The notes beneath the pieces are model-generated. The model was not told where the DNA came from and did not search any database. It saw only the letters and a program-made list of their open reading frames with translations. Positions 16,898-26,393 of a stretch of DNA of 64,000 nt are shown piece after piece (position 1 is the stretch's first letter; each line of letters begins with the position of its first letter). This stretch comes from Myxococcales bacterium (lineage in GTDB: Bacteria; Myxococcota_A; Polyangia; Polyangiales; Polyangiaceae). The stretch spans positions 1 to 64,000 of the forward strand of contig CAHJWM010000001.1 of NCBI GenBank assembly GCA_903642325.1, in the 5' to 3' direction. The position numbers and the translations under genes are program-made.

Positions 16898-18592
16898 CTA
16901 CGGCACGCCTTCGGTTTGCACACGCTTGCCACTTTCCGGCACTTGCGGCTCGCTCGGCTTGGTAAGCTCTTTTTTGAGGCCGGCGCTGAGCTCGAGCGAG
17001 CGGACCGGATGAGCCAGCGTGCAGCCGGCCTGCTCGATGACCTCGACGATGCCGAGCAGCAACGTTTGACGAGCCGCTGCGAACGCGTTGCCGTCCATCG
17101 TATTCAGCATGGCCCCGACCTCGATGTTCATCGCAGAATCGCTGAGCCCGACGAAGTGCACCCCAACGCTGGCTTTGTCGACCAAAGGTTCCGCGCGCAG
17201 CAGTCCGTCGATCGCGCTGAGAATATTCGTGACTTGCGCGCGGGCCGCGTGCGCGACCGCGACCACGCAGTAAAAGCGTAACCGATCTTGACGGTTGATG
17301 GTCTCGATGCGCAAGTCGGCGAGCTTGCCGTTCGGGATACTGATAATGGTGCGGTCTGCCGTGCGAATGCGCGTGGAACGGAGCCCGATCGTTTCCACAG
17401 TTCCGTTTACGGTATCGAACTGGATGGTATCGCCCTCGCGAAATGGCTGATCAATGGCCAGGGAAAAAGCGCCAAACAGATTCTCGACCGTTTTTTGCGC
17501 GGCCAAGGCCAGCGCGATGCCCCCGATGCCGAGGCCAGTGATGATCGTCGTCGCGTGATAACCGAGCTCGGCCAAGACGACGATCGCCGCGATGGCGACC
17601 ACACCGAACTTTGCCAAGCGGGCGCCAAGTAAGAGGAGCGAATGTGCGGTCAGCGAGTCCTTGGCCCAATGCGCACCGACGTGTCGTTGGGAAAGCTCGA
17701 CCGTTTGCCAGAGCGCCCAGAACACCGCGATGAGCAGCGCCGCGTCGAACCACTGGTTTACTTGGAGCTCGGCGGGCTCGTACAAACCAAGGTACGGTAA
17801 CAGCAAATAACAGGCGCCCACCGCTACGCCCAGCGAGGCAGGCCCGCGCAGCTTGTGCGCTATCTCTGCGAGCGGCTTATGCAGCACGACGTTGAAGCCG
17901 AGCCGCGCCAAGCGCGTTACCGCAAAGCCCACGAACCAGCCGGCAGCGACGAGCGGCAAGAGTGCCAGCCACTGCCAACGCCGGAGGTGGTGCGGCCCCA
18001 TGCGCAACAAGGTCTTTGGCAGGTGCTCGACTACCCAGAGATTGCCCAAGTGGTCGTACCAAGTCTCGATGTTCGCGACCGTACCGGCCGAGAACAGCCA
18101 ATGAGTATCGGCTTGATAGGAGTTTCGAACCAGCACCACCGGCTCGGGCGCGCCGCTCGCGCCCGGCACCTGACCAAGGAGCTGCTTGTCTGCGCCGAGT
18201 GGGTCGAGCGGGTTGCCGCGCGAGCTGGCTGAAAGTGTCTTCGGATCGATCCACAGGTGCCGGTTTAGGACTTGGCGCAGTTTCCTGGCCAACTCGGGGC
18301 CGTCGGTCTGATCCACCGTCGATAGATCCAGGTATTCGGCCGCCGCGGCGAAGTCGCCCGTGCGTGTGAGATGACGAAAGTTAGACAAGGCGGCGCGCGG
18401 CGAGTCGCTGGCGACCGCTTCATCGGCCGCCGCCGATGGCTTGCCCGGTGCGTTGCCGGTCGCGCTTGCCGCGGGTGCGGTCACCGCCGCGCTGGGCAGC
18501 GGTGCGGTGCTCGGTGCAGACCACGCCGACCCACTCACGGTCATGAGCGCGAGCGATGCAAGGAGCGTCGAGAAGCGTCGGACACCCATCAT
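16898..18592 (-). CDS. MscS-family mechanosensitive channel with periplasmic N-domain
   Basis: 564 residues. Signal peptide (LASLALMTVSGSAWSAP), then a soluble periplasmic domain to about residue 205 with an Ala/Pro-rich start. Several membrane helices follow from about 210 to 370. The pore-lining helix and beta domain are clear: GLGIGGIALALAAQKTVENL, then FREGDTIQFDTVNGTVE, RSTRIRTADRTIISIPNG and later HFVGLSD. This is the MscS core, which releases solutes on hypo-osmotic shock. The extra N-terminal domain makes it closer to the larger MscS-like proteins (YbdG/MscK type) than to E. coli MscS. The start has tandem ATG codons at 18592 and 18589. Confidence 0.9.
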   Translation of the reverse strand: MMGVRRFSTLLASLALMTVSGSAWSAPSTAPLPSAAVTAPAASATGNAPGKPSAAADEAVASDSPRAALSNFRHLTRTGDFAAAAEYLDLSTVDQTDGPELARKLRQVLNRHLWIDPKTLSASSRGNPLDPLGADKQLLGQVPGASGAPEPVVLVRNSYQADTHWLFSAGTVANIETWYDHLGNLWVVEHLPKTLLRMGPHHLRRWQWLALLPLVAAGWFVGFAVTRLARLGFNVVLHKPLAEIAHKLRGPASLGVAVGACYLLLPYLGLYEPAELQVNQWFDAALLIAVFWALWQTVELSQRHVGAHWAKDSLTAHSLLLLGARLAKFGVVAIAAIVVLAELGYHATTIITGLGIGGIALALAAQKTVENLFGAFSLAIDQPFREGDTIQFDTVNGTVETIGLRSTRIRTADRTIISIPNGKLADLRIETINRQDRLRFYCVVAVAHAARAQVTNILSAIDGLLRAEPLVDKASVGVHFVGLSDSAMNIEVGAMLNTMDGNAFAAARQTLLLGIVEVIEQAGCTLAHPVRSLELSAGLKKELTKPSEPQVPESGKRVQTEGVP

Positions 18593-18709
18593 GGCAGTTG
18601 AATCTCAGCTTTTAGTGCAACGCTCAAGCGACGCAATTTGCTTTAATGCCACACCTACCAGGAAAACCGCGCAGCGGCCGGCAAGCTGCTGCCATGTTAT
18701 AAGCGGCGG

Positions 18710-21700
18710 GTGACGGACGCCAAAAATGGCCACATCTTGACGCGTGTGACTGACTCGGGTCCCAACGGAGCAACGGCGGCCAGCAATGGCAGCAACGGTT
18801 CGCCCAACGCCTACGACACGCCGCCTTTCCTAGTTGCCGCAGTGGGCGCCTCGGCCGGTGGTCTGGACGCGTTCTCTCGCTTGCTCCAGGTCATGCCCGA
18901 GCGCGCGCCCCTGGCCTTGGTGCTCGTGCAGCACCTGGCGCGCGATCAACAGAGCTTGCTGACCGAGATCCTGGCCAAGCGCACCGCGCTCAGCGTGGTC
19001 GAGGCAACGGACGAGATGCGCATTCAGTCCGGCCACGCCTACGTCATTCCGGCGGGCAAGCACATGACCGTCATCGACGGTCATCTGCGCGTTCGCCCGC
19101 GACCGGAGGGCTCGAGCGGCGTGCAAGTGGATCTGCTGTTTCGCTCGCTAGCCGAGTTTTACCGAGAAAAGGCGGTGGGAGTCGTGCTTTCCGGTGGCGC
19201 GAATGACGGCGCCGCGGGCCTGCGCGAGATCAAAGCCATGGGCGGCATCACCATCGCTCAGCGGCCCGACGACGCTCAGATGGACAGTATGCCGCGCGCC
19301 GCGATCGCCGCCGGCGCGGCCGACGTCGTTCTCCCCGTCAACGAAATCGGCGCGGAGCTCCTGCGCCTCGCGGCGCTACCCATCTTTGCCAAGGGCGACG
19401 CTGACGAGACGCCCGAGCTAGCGCGTGAAGCCAAGTCCGAAACGGACGACGACGAAGCGCAATATGCAGCCATCTTCCGCTTGCTCAGACGGGGTACGGG
19501 CGTCGACTTCAGCCACTACAAGCGCCCAACGATCGCGCGCCGGATCGCCCGGCGTATGGCCCTCCGCCGAGCCCCGACGCTGACCGAATACCTGACTATC
19601 CTTCAGCAAGACGCGAGCGAAGTTCACAACCTGCAAGAGGACGTGCTGATCGACGTCACCAGTTTTTTTCGCGAGCCTGACTCTTACTTGGCGTTGCGAG
19701 AGCACACCTTCCCCGCCTTGCTGCATGACCGACAAGACGCGCCCATTCGCATCTGGGTCCCCGGCTGCTCGAGCGGGGAGGAGGTGTACTCGCTTGCGAT
19801 CACGTTGTTCGAAGCCAGCGAAGACCAAGGGGGGCCGGTCCCGATCCAATTCTTCGGCACCGACGTCAGCAGGTCATGCGTCGAGTATGCGCGCGCCGGG
19901 GTGTATCCGGACTCGGTGGTCTCCGATATTTCTCCGGAGCGGCTACGCCGCTTTTTCTCGAAGGTCGACGGTGGCTATCAGATCGGCAAAGCCGTGCGTG
20001 AGCGCTGCGTGTTCGCACGTCAGGATATCACGCGCGATCCGCCCTTTTCCAGGCTGGATTTGATCGTGTGCCGCAACACGCTGATCTACTTGGGTCAGCC
20101 CATTCAGCGGCGCGTGCTGGCGATGATGCATTACGCGCTGAAGGCTGACGGCTTCCTGATGCTGGGCCGCGCCGAGACCACCGGCGCGAGCGCGGACCTC
20201 TTCTCGATCTACGACAAGCGCTCCAAGATTTACCGGAAGAAGGCCAATGGGGCGCGGCCCGATTTCGACTTCCGCACAGCGCCTTTCGAGGCGCGGCCAC
20301 TGGGCACGGTAGATCCGCCGAGTGCGCCGGTTGCCGTGCGCGCGGCTCGGCCGTGGGATTTGCAGAGCGAAGCCAACCGGCTATTGCTCGACCGATTCGT
20401 ACCCGCGGGCCTGGTGGTCGACGGCGCGGCCCGCATCTTGAGCGTGCGCGGCGCGACCGGCCCCTTCTTAGAGCTGCCGGTCGGCGAGGCAAGCCTGGAC
20501 GCGCTAAAAATGGTCCGACCAGGGCTAATGCAGGGGTTGCGGAGCGCGCTGCAAGAAGCAAAAGTCACGCGGGGCACGGTGCGCAAGGAAGGGCTGCGCG
20601 GTCTGTCGGAAAGCGATGGCTACCTGGTCGATATCGAGGTCATGCCCCTGCCTGGCGCCGATACCCCTCACTTCTCGGTGACCTTCGAGCGCGTGGCCGC
20701 TCCCCGGCTCGACCCGCGGCTGATGCCCGCGCACACCGAAGCAGGAAGCAGCGCCGCTCAAGAAACCGTCAGCGAGCTGCGACGTGAGCTCGGCGCCACG
20801 CGTGACGAGCTGAACGCCAACATCCACGACCTGGCCGCGGCCAACGAAGAGCTGCAGTCGGCCAACGAAGAAATCCTTTCCAGCAACGAGGAGCTGCAAT
20901 CCACGAACGAGGAGCTCGACACGGCGAAGGAGGAGCTTCAGTCGACCAACGAGGAGCTCAGTACGCTGAATGAAGAGCTGCACGGCCGAAATGAAGAGCT
21001 CAGCCAGGCCAACAGCGACCTTGCCAACCTCTTGGCCAGCGTGCAAATCCCGATCGTGATGATCGCGCGGGATCTGACGATCCGGCGCTTCACGCCAGCG
21101 GCGCAGCGCCTCTTGAATCTGATCCCTTCCGATGTCGGCCGGCCAATCCGGCACATCAAGCCCAACATCACCGCCCTCGATTTAGACAAGCCCGTCGCCG
21201 AGGTGATCGAGACGATGAATGTCTTTGAACGCGAGGTGGAGGACGACGAGGGCCGTGCCTATCAATTGCGCGTTCGCCCATACCAGAGCGTCGACAACCG
21301 CGTCGACGGTGCGGTGCTGGCGCTGTTCGACATCTCGACCGCGAAGGACGCGCTCTCGGTGGCTCGTCGCACCGGGGATGCGATAGCGGCCAGCGTGCGC
21401 GAGCCGATTCTATTGCTCGATTCGGAGCTGCGGGTCACGCGCGCTAACCCGGCCTTTTGCAAAGAATTTGCGCTCAGGGCCGAGGACGCAGAGGGCCGCT
21501 TCGTTTATGAGCTCGGCGATTCGCAATGGAACATCCCCGCCCTCCGCCGCCTGCTGGAGGAAGTGCTGCCGGAGCGTAAGAATTTCGAGGCCTTTCCGGT
21601 GGAGCACGACTTCGCCGGCCTCGGTCGGCGCAAGTTGCTCTTGGATGGGCGGCGTATCGAGTCGGGCCGCTCGGGGGTGGGGGTGATCTTGCTGGTGATC

Positions 21701-21727
21701 CGCACGGAGGGTCGAGGTGCCGCTTGA
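18710..21727 (+). CDS. CheB-CheR-coiled-coil-PAS hybrid chemotaxis protein
   Basis: 1005 residues from GTG 18710. The N-terminal CheB methylesterase has its triad at Ser48 (GASAGG), His75 (VQHLARD) and Asp166 (GGANDGAAG); the receiver domain of classical CheB is absent. A CheR methyltransferase follows: FSHYKRPTIARRIARRM, DVTSFFREP, VPGCSSGEEVYSLA and DLIVCRNTLIYL. A long coiled coil of NEELQS-type heptads (about residues 700-775) leads into two PAS-like segments. The stop overlaps the downstream histidine kinase by 11 bp. CheB-CheR hybrids of this kind work outside classical chemotaxis, often feeding a kinase; here the partner is encoded next door. Methylation targets are unknown; an MCP is encoded at 35.7 kb. 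Confidence 0.93.
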   Translation: MTDAKNGHILTRVTDSGPNGATAASNGSNGSPNAYDTPPFLVAAVGASAGGLDAFSRLLQVMPERAPLALVLVQHLARDQQSLLTEILAKRTALSVVEATDEMRIQSGHAYVIPAGKHMTVIDGHLRVRPRPEGSSGVQVDLLFRSLAEFYREKAVGVVLSGGANDGAAGLREIKAMGGITIAQRPDDAQMDSMPRAAIAAGAADVVLPVNEIGAELLRLAALPIFAKGDADETPELAREAKSETDDDEAQYAAIFRLLRRGTGVDFSHYKRPTIARRIARRMALRRAPTLTEYLTILQQDASEVHNLQEDVLIDVTSFFREPDSYLALREHTFPALLHDRQDAPIRIWVPGCSSGEEVYSLAITLFEASEDQGGPVPIQFFGTDVSRSCVEYARAGVYPDSVVSDISPERLRRFFSKVDGGYQIGKAVRERCVFARQDITRDPPFSRLDLIVCRNTLIYLGQPIQRRVLAMMHYALKADGFLMLGRAETTGASADLFSIYDKRSKIYRKKANGARPDFDFRTAPFEARPLGTVDPPSAPVAVRAARPWDLQSEANRLLLDRFVPAGLVVDGAARILSVRGATGPFLELPVGEASLDALKMVRPGLMQGLRSALQEAKVTRGTVRKEGLRGLSESDGYLVDIEVMPLPGADTPHFSVTFERVAAPRLDPRLMPAHTEAGSSAAQETVSELRRELGATRDELNANIHDLAAANEELQSANEEILSSNEELQSTNEELDTAKEELQSTNEELSTLNEELHGRNEELSQANSDLANLLASVQIPIVMIARDLTIRRFTPAAQRLLNLIPSDVGRPIRHIKPNITALDLDKPVAEVIETMNVFEREVEDDEGRAYQLRVRPYQSVDNRVDGAVLALFDISTAKDALSVARRTGDAIAASVREPILLLDSELRVTRANPAFCKEFALRAEDAEGRFVYELGDSQWNIPALRRLLEEVLPERKNFEAFPVEHDFAGLGRRKLLLDGRRIESGRSGVGVILLVIRTEGRGAA

Positions 21728-23345
21728 TGATGCCGTAGGCGGCGCACTGGGCACTTTGATGGCGGAGGTCGAGCGGCTGAAGAGAGTCGAAGAACAACTG
21801 CGCGCAGAGAACGACCATTTGCTCGACGCCCAGCGCTTACTCGAGGAAAACCGGGATCAATACAGCGACTTGTTCGACCTAGCTCCAATCGCGTGGTTGA
21901 CGCTCGACGAGCAGGGGATCATCAAAAACCTCAACTTGGCCGCCATGACGCTGCTCGGTTTTGGGCGCGGATACTTGATCGGCACGCCGCTCGCTGCGCT
22001 TTTGCGCTCCGATGATCGCCGACGCTTTCTCGACCACCTGCTGGCGAGCCAGCAGAACGAGCTCTTGAGCTGCGAAGCGCGCTTATTGCCGCGCGAGGGC
22101 GCGCCGATCCCGGTCCGGCTCTCCACCCGCCGCACGAAGGGTACGAACGAGGGGCACGCCATTACCCTACTCGATCTGCGCGAGCGAGAGGCAGCGACCG
22201 CCGAGCGTAAGCGGCTGACGGCCGCGGAGCGCGAGGCCCGCACCGCCAATGAGGCGAAGGATCAATTCATCGCCATGTTGAGCCACGAGTTGCGTACGCC
22301 GCTCACGCCGGTTCTGGCCGCGGCATCCGCGCTCGCTGAGCTGGAGGATCTGCCCGAGGAGATTCGCCACACGCTCGCGATCGTGCAGCGCAACGTGACG
22401 ACCGAAGCGCAGTTGATCGATGATTTATTGGACATCACACGCATCGCCCACGGCAAACTACGCGTGGCCAAGGTACCGGTCGACGCCCATCGCGCGCTCG
22501 GCGAAGCGCTCGAGCTCTTGAGCCCGGAGCTTGCCAGCCGCAAACACGAGCTGTCGCTCGATCTGACGGCCGAGCACTTTTGGGTGGAGGGTGACGCCAC
22601 GCGCTTGCAGCAGGTATTTTGGAATTTGCTCCGCAACTCGATCAAATTCACCCCGCCCGGCGGTCAGATCGCGGTTCGAACTTGGAATAGCGGAGAACGG
22701 CTCTTGGCCGAGGTCAGTGATAACGGTCGCGGCATCGACGTCGAGACCATGACCCGGCTCTTCCGACCGTTCGAGCAGGCGTTCGACGACGATGCGCCGT
22801 CGTCCGTCCGCGGCCTCGGGTTAGGCCTGCCCATTTGCCGAGGCATCCTGAACGAGCACGGAGCGACCATCGTCGCCAGCAGCCAGGGCCGCGGCAGGGG
22901 CTCGCGCTTCGTGATCGAGATTGGCACTATCGATCGGCCAACGCTGGTGCCGTCGGCTCCGCCCTCAACGCCGCCCGCGCCCGGACGATCGGTGCGCATA
23001 TTGCTCGTCGAAGACCACGAGGACACCGCCGATATTTTCGAGCGGCTACTGCGCCGCGGCGGCTATGAAGTTCAGGTCGCCAACTCCGTTCAGTCCGCTC
23101 TGGCGGTGAGCCATGAAGCCTTCGACGTGCTCTTGAGTGACGTGGGCCTCGCCGACGGCAGTGGACACGATTTGATGCGCTCATTGCGTAAGACACGCCC
23201 CGTGAAGGGCATCGCCCTCAGCGGCTACGGCACCGAGGAAGACGTTCGCGCCAGCAAGGAGGCGGGCTTTTCCGCGCACATCACCAAGCCCGTCAACTTC
23301 GGCGCGCTGTTGGAAGCGATTGCCTCACTCAGCCATCGTCACTGA
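21717..23345 (+). CDS. PAS hybrid histidine kinase with C-terminal receiver
   Basis: 542 residues. GTG 21717 overlaps the end of the CheB-CheR gene by 11 bp. A short coiled coil comes first, then a PAS domain (about 40-155; YSDLFDLAPIAWLTLDEQG). The HisKA domain has SHELRTPL with phospho-acceptor His190. The HATPase has NSIKF (N box), DNGRGID (G1) and GLGLGLPICRG (G2). A C-terminal receiver runs from about 425 to 540: LLVEDHEDT, phospho-acceptor Asp475 in LLSDVGLADG, and Lys in ITKPVN. No membrane helix is present, so it is cytosolic. The receiver lacks an output domain and is probably a phosphate sink or relay. Co-translation suggests a complex with the CheB-CheR protein. Confidence 0.93.
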   Translation: MPLDDAVGGALGTLMAEVERLKRVEEQLRAENDHLLDAQRLLEENRDQYSDLFDLAPIAWLTLDEQGIIKNLNLAAMTLLGFGRGYLIGTPLAALLRSDDRRRFLDHLLASQQNELLSCEARLLPREGAPIPVRLSTRRTKGTNEGHAITLLDLREREAATAERKRLTAAEREARTANEAKDQFIAMLSHELRTPLTPVLAAASALAELEDLPEEIRHTLAIVQRNVTTEAQLIDDLLDITRIAHGKLRVAKVPVDAHRALGEALELLSPELASRKHELSLDLTAEHFWVEGDATRLQQVFWNLLRNSIKFTPPGGQIAVRTWNSGERLLAEVSDNGRGIDVETMTRLFRPFEQAFDDDAPSSVRGLGLGLPICRGILNEHGATIVASSQGRGRGSRFVIEIGTIDRPTLVPSAPPSTPPAPGRSVRILLVEDHEDTADIFERLLRRGGYEVQVANSVQSALAVSHEAFDVLLSDVGLADGSGHDLMRSLRKTRPVKGIALSGYGTEEDVRASKEAGFSAHITKPVNFGALLEAIASLSHRH

Positions 23346-23350
23346 CCAAC

Positions 23351-24523
23351 TCAGCCGCGCATGGCCTCGATGGGCGAGGTGCGGGCAGCTTTGAGCGCGG
23401 GCAAAAAGCCGCCCAGAATGCCCATCAGGGCGCCTGCGACGAGCGACCCGATCAGAAGCCGTGGGGTCGGCGAAAAGGAGAAGGACACTTCCTGCCAGGT
23501 GGCGAAGTTCATCATCGAGACCCGCGCAAAGCTGAGCAAGAGTGATGCGCCCAAGCCGATGAGACCGCCCACCACGGCCAAGACCGTTGATTCGAGCACG
23601 AACGACGACAAGATCGAAAATTTCGAGAAACCCAGCGCGCGCAACGTGCCGACCTCGCGCTTGCGCTGCGCAACGGCGGCGAACATCGTGTTCATTGCGC
23701 CCAGCATGGCGCCGAAAGCGCAGAACACCGAGACCACCCAGCCCATGCCAGCAATGAACAGCGCGGTGCCTTGTGATTGCTCTTCGTAGTAGGTCGTCTC
23801 GCGTTTGGCTTCCAGCTGCAGCTGCTTGTCGGTGCTGACGTTGGCCTTGAAGGCATCCAGCTTGGCCGGCGATTCGAGCCTCACGGTGACGGATGACACC
23901 AGGCCCTCCCGACCGAAGGACGTGCGGGCCGTCTCCACATTGACCCAAACTTCCGACTCGAAGGACGAGCCACCGGCTTCGAACACGCCGACCACCTCCA
24001 CTGGGCGGTTCTTCTTCAGCTCGAACTTCTCGCCCAAGCTCATGCCTCGGAAATTGCCGGCGATCCCTTTACCGATCAGGCATTCGTCAGTGCCAGGTTT
24101 GGGTGAGCGGCCAGCGACCAGGCGCGCCTCCGGTCGCAGCTTGAGCACGTTCTCGGCCACCCCGCGAACCAGAATGTTCGAGACCTGACCGGGCTTGGCC
24201 CCGAGCTTTTCTTGCGCGATCACCACGATCACTTCGCCCGAACCGAGGGGCGCTCCCGTGTCGTCCTTTTTCACCCCCGGCGCGGCCAAGATCAAGCTGA
24301 CCGTGTTGCTTTCGATGCTGCTCGAAAGCTCGTTACCGCTGCCTTTGCGGAGCACGATCGCGTTGTCGTCGCGGCCGCCCGCGACGAGCGTCTTTTTCAC
24401 ACCGGAAGAGAGCATGAGCGCGGCGGCGAGCACGAACACGACCAACGCGATGCCCCCCGCCGTCGCTAGCGTGGTCGTCTTGCGCACCAAGAGACTGCGC
24501 ACGTTGTAAGAGATGGGGATCAT
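23351..24523 (-). CDS. FtsX-type ABC transporter permease (second of two)
   Basis: 390 residues. One N-terminal helix (TLATAGGIALVVFVLAAAL), a periplasmic domain of about 230 residues and three C-terminal helices give the MacB/FtsX permease topology. The loop QRKREVGTLRALGFS and the terminal LPALKAARTSPIEAMRG are signatures of this family. ATG 24523 has a good AGGAGCTGAAGG leader and lies 11 bp after the stop of the first permease. It is the last gene of the adaptor-ATPase-permease-permease operon, so the transporter is probably a heterodimer. It ends only 5 bp from the convergent hybrid kinase stop. Confidence 0.88.
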   Translation of the reverse strand: MIPISYNVRSLLVRKTTTLATAGGIALVVFVLAAALMLSSGVKKTLVAGGRDDNAIVLRKGSGNELSSSIESNTVSLILAAPGVKKDDTGAPLGSGEVIVVIAQEKLGAKPGQVSNILVRGVAENVLKLRPEARLVAGRSPKPGTDECLIGKGIAGNFRGMSLGEKFELKKNRPVEVVGVFEAGGSSFESEVWVNVETARTSFGREGLVSSVTVRLESPAKLDAFKANVSTDKQLQLEAKRETTYYEEQSQGTALFIAGMGWVVSVFCAFGAMLGAMNTMFAAVAQRKREVGTLRALGFSKFSILSSFVLESTVLAVVGGLIGLGASLLLSFARVSMMNFATWQEVSFSFSPTPRLLIGSLVAGALMGILGGFLPALKAARTSPIEAMRG

Positions 24524-24534
24524 CCTTCAGCTCC

Positions 24535-25701
24535 TCAACCGACCCGCCGCAGCGCGTCGACGACCTTCAACGATGCCGCTTGCCGCGCGGGCAGCACGGC
24601 CGAGAACACGGCCAGCACCACCGCCAGTCCAAGGCCGAGCACCGCAATCCCCGGTTGCACTCGGAATTGCGGAAACATGTTGCCCATATTTTCTTCCAAG
24701 GCGCGGCCGACCAGCGCGTTCACGAACGGGTAGCCGAGCACGACCCCGATCAAGCCGCCGAACAAGCCGATGGCCGCGGCCTCACCCAGCACGAACTGCG
24801 CGATGTGCTTGGGCAGAAAGCCGATCGCGCGGAGCACGCCATATTCGTTGGTTCGCTCGCGCACGCCCATGGCGATAGTGTTGCCGACGATCAAGCCCAT
24901 GATCAGAATCATCACGATCGAGACGAGATCTACCGCCTTCAAAATCGCCGAAAACATGCCCAAGAAGGACTGATTCAAGGCCGCCTCGCTCATGGTCACG
25001 GTCTGCAAATCGCGTTCCCCGAACTTGGCGTCGATCTCCTTGGAGATGCGGCCAGAAGCGCCCGCGTCGCTGATGTTGGCCAAAATCCAGCCCACTTGGT
25101 CCTTCTGCCGCGCGGACAGCGACTCGTTCATGTAGTCCCAATTGAAGTAAAGGGTAGAGCGATCCACATTGGTCGTGGTCGTGGTGTAAATCCCGGAGAT
25201 GAAGAACTCCCAATCGCCCGGGTAGATGCTGCCGGTGAGCGTAATTTTGTCGCCGACCTTCCAGCCTTCCTTCTTGGCCAAGGCGTCGCCGACGAGCGCG
25301 CCGCGCCGATTCTCGAACCAAGCCTGCTTCTGCTCCGGCGTGGTCTGGATCTCGTGATAAACTTCGAGCAGCGCGCGCGGATCGGTGGCAATGGTGGCGA
25401 AGAAGTCGCTCTCGTCCTTGGGATTCTTCGCGCCGAACCAATTGGCGTACGCCACCGCCTTTACCCCGGGTATTTGCGCGATTTCCTGGGCATAACGCTT
25501 GGGCAACATCATGACGAAGCTCACCTTGTGCCGGGTGGCGATGCGGTCTTTGGCGGAGAACTCGGAGGCCGAGGTCCAGGACCAAACCACCGTGCGCAGC
25601 AGAATGAAAAATAGCGTGGCGATCGCCACCACGGCTAACGTCAAGCTCGTGCGCAGCTTACTGCGTTTGATGTTGCGCACCGCCACCCCAAGTAGCGTCA
25701 T
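24535..25701 (-). CDS. FtsX-type ABC transporter permease (first of two)
   Basis: About 388 residues from ATG 25701, which overlaps the ATPase stop by four bases (ATGA); a start further upstream at 25734 is less likely. An N-terminal helix follows the basic NIKRSKLRTSLTLAVVAIAT. A large periplasmic domain comes next, then three helices including ILIMGLIVGNTIAMGVRERT, with NEYGVLRAIGFLPKHI, the coupling loop seen in MacB/LolE-type permeases. The C-terminal VLPARQAASLKVVDALR is characteristic. With the other permease it should form the membrane part of a tripartite export or lipoprotein-handling system. Substrate is not predictable. Confidence 0.88.
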   Translation of the reverse strand: MTLLGVAVRNIKRSKLRTSLTLAVVAIATLFFILLRTVVWSWTSASEFSAKDRIATRHKVSFVMMLPKRYAQEIAQIPGVKAVAYANWFGAKNPKDESDFFATIATDPRALLEVYHEIQTTPEQKQAWFENRRGALVGDALAKKEGWKVGDKITLTGSIYPGDWEFFISGIYTTTTTNVDRSTLYFNWDYMNESLSARQKDQVGWILANISDAGASGRISKEIDAKFGERDLQTVTMSEAALNQSFLGMFSAILKAVDLVSIVMILIMGLIVGNTIAMGVRERTNEYGVLRAIGFLPKHIAQFVLGEAAAIGLFGGLIGVVLGYPFVNALVGRALEENMGNMFPQFRVQPGIAVLGLGLAVVLAVFSAVLPARQAASLKVVDALRRVG

Positions 25702-26393
25702 AGCGCGAGCGCTCCCTTGTCCAAACGGTGACAAATCGATGCGCGCTCCGCGGCCGCCGGATCGTGCGTCACCATGACGATGGTTTTGTTGAACTCCGTG
25801 TTGAGCTTGCCGAGCAGGTTGAGAATTTCGTTGGCAGCGTGCCGATCCAAATCGCCGGTGGGCTCGTCTGCGACGATGATCTTGGGATCACTGACGATGG
25901 CACGCGCGATCGTCACGCGCTGCTCTTGACCGCCGGAGAGCTGCCTTGGGTAGTGGCTCATGCGGTCTTCGAGACCCACCACCTTGAGCGCCGTCTGCGC
26001 TCGTTTGCGCCGCTCGGCGGCCGGCAGCTTGGCCAAAAGCAGCGGTAATTCTACATTTTCTAACGCGGTGAGCACCGGCAGCAAATTGTAAGTTTGGAAC
26101 ACGAAGCCGATGTTCGCGGCCCGGAAACCGGCGCGGTCGCCCTCGGACATTTGGCTCAGCTCCACCCCCGCAACCCGGAGCGAGCCGGAGCTCGGCACGT
26201 CCAAGCCGGCGATCAGGTTCAAGAGCGTCGACTTGCCCGAGCCGGACGGGCCCATCAGCGCCTCGAAGGAGCCTTCCTTCATCGTCAGGTCGAGCTCCTG
26301 CAGCACATCCAGCCGCTCTTTGCCGCGCCAGAACGTCTTGCCGACTTTGTTCAAGGCAATGATATCGCTCTTGCCGTTCGTGGTCTCGCTCAT
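25698..26393 (-). CDS. ABC transporter ATP-binding protein (MacB/LolD-like)
   Basis: 231 residues, a normal length for a stand-alone ATPase of this class. Walker A is GPSGSGKST, the Q-loop is in [20 protein letters not shown], the ABC signature is [14 protein letters not shown], Walker B is [12 protein letters not shown], and the switch His is in VMVTHDP. These are the hallmarks of the LolD/MacB/FtsE group. ATG 26393 overlaps the stop of the adaptor gene by four bases, and the stop overlaps the next permease start. It powers the two FtsX-type permeases encoded downstream. Confidence 0.95.
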   Translation of the reverse strand: MSETTNGKSDIIALNKVGKTFWRGKERLDVLQELDLTMKEGSFEALMGPSGSGKSTLLNLIAGLDVPSSGSLRVAGVELSQMSEGDRAGFRAANIGFVFQTYNLLPVLTALENVELPLLLAKLPAAERRKRAQTALKVVGLEDRMSHYPRQLSGGQEQRVTIARAIVSDPKIIVADEPTGDLDRHAANEILNLLGKLNTEFNKTIVMVTHDPAAAERASICHRLDKGALAL

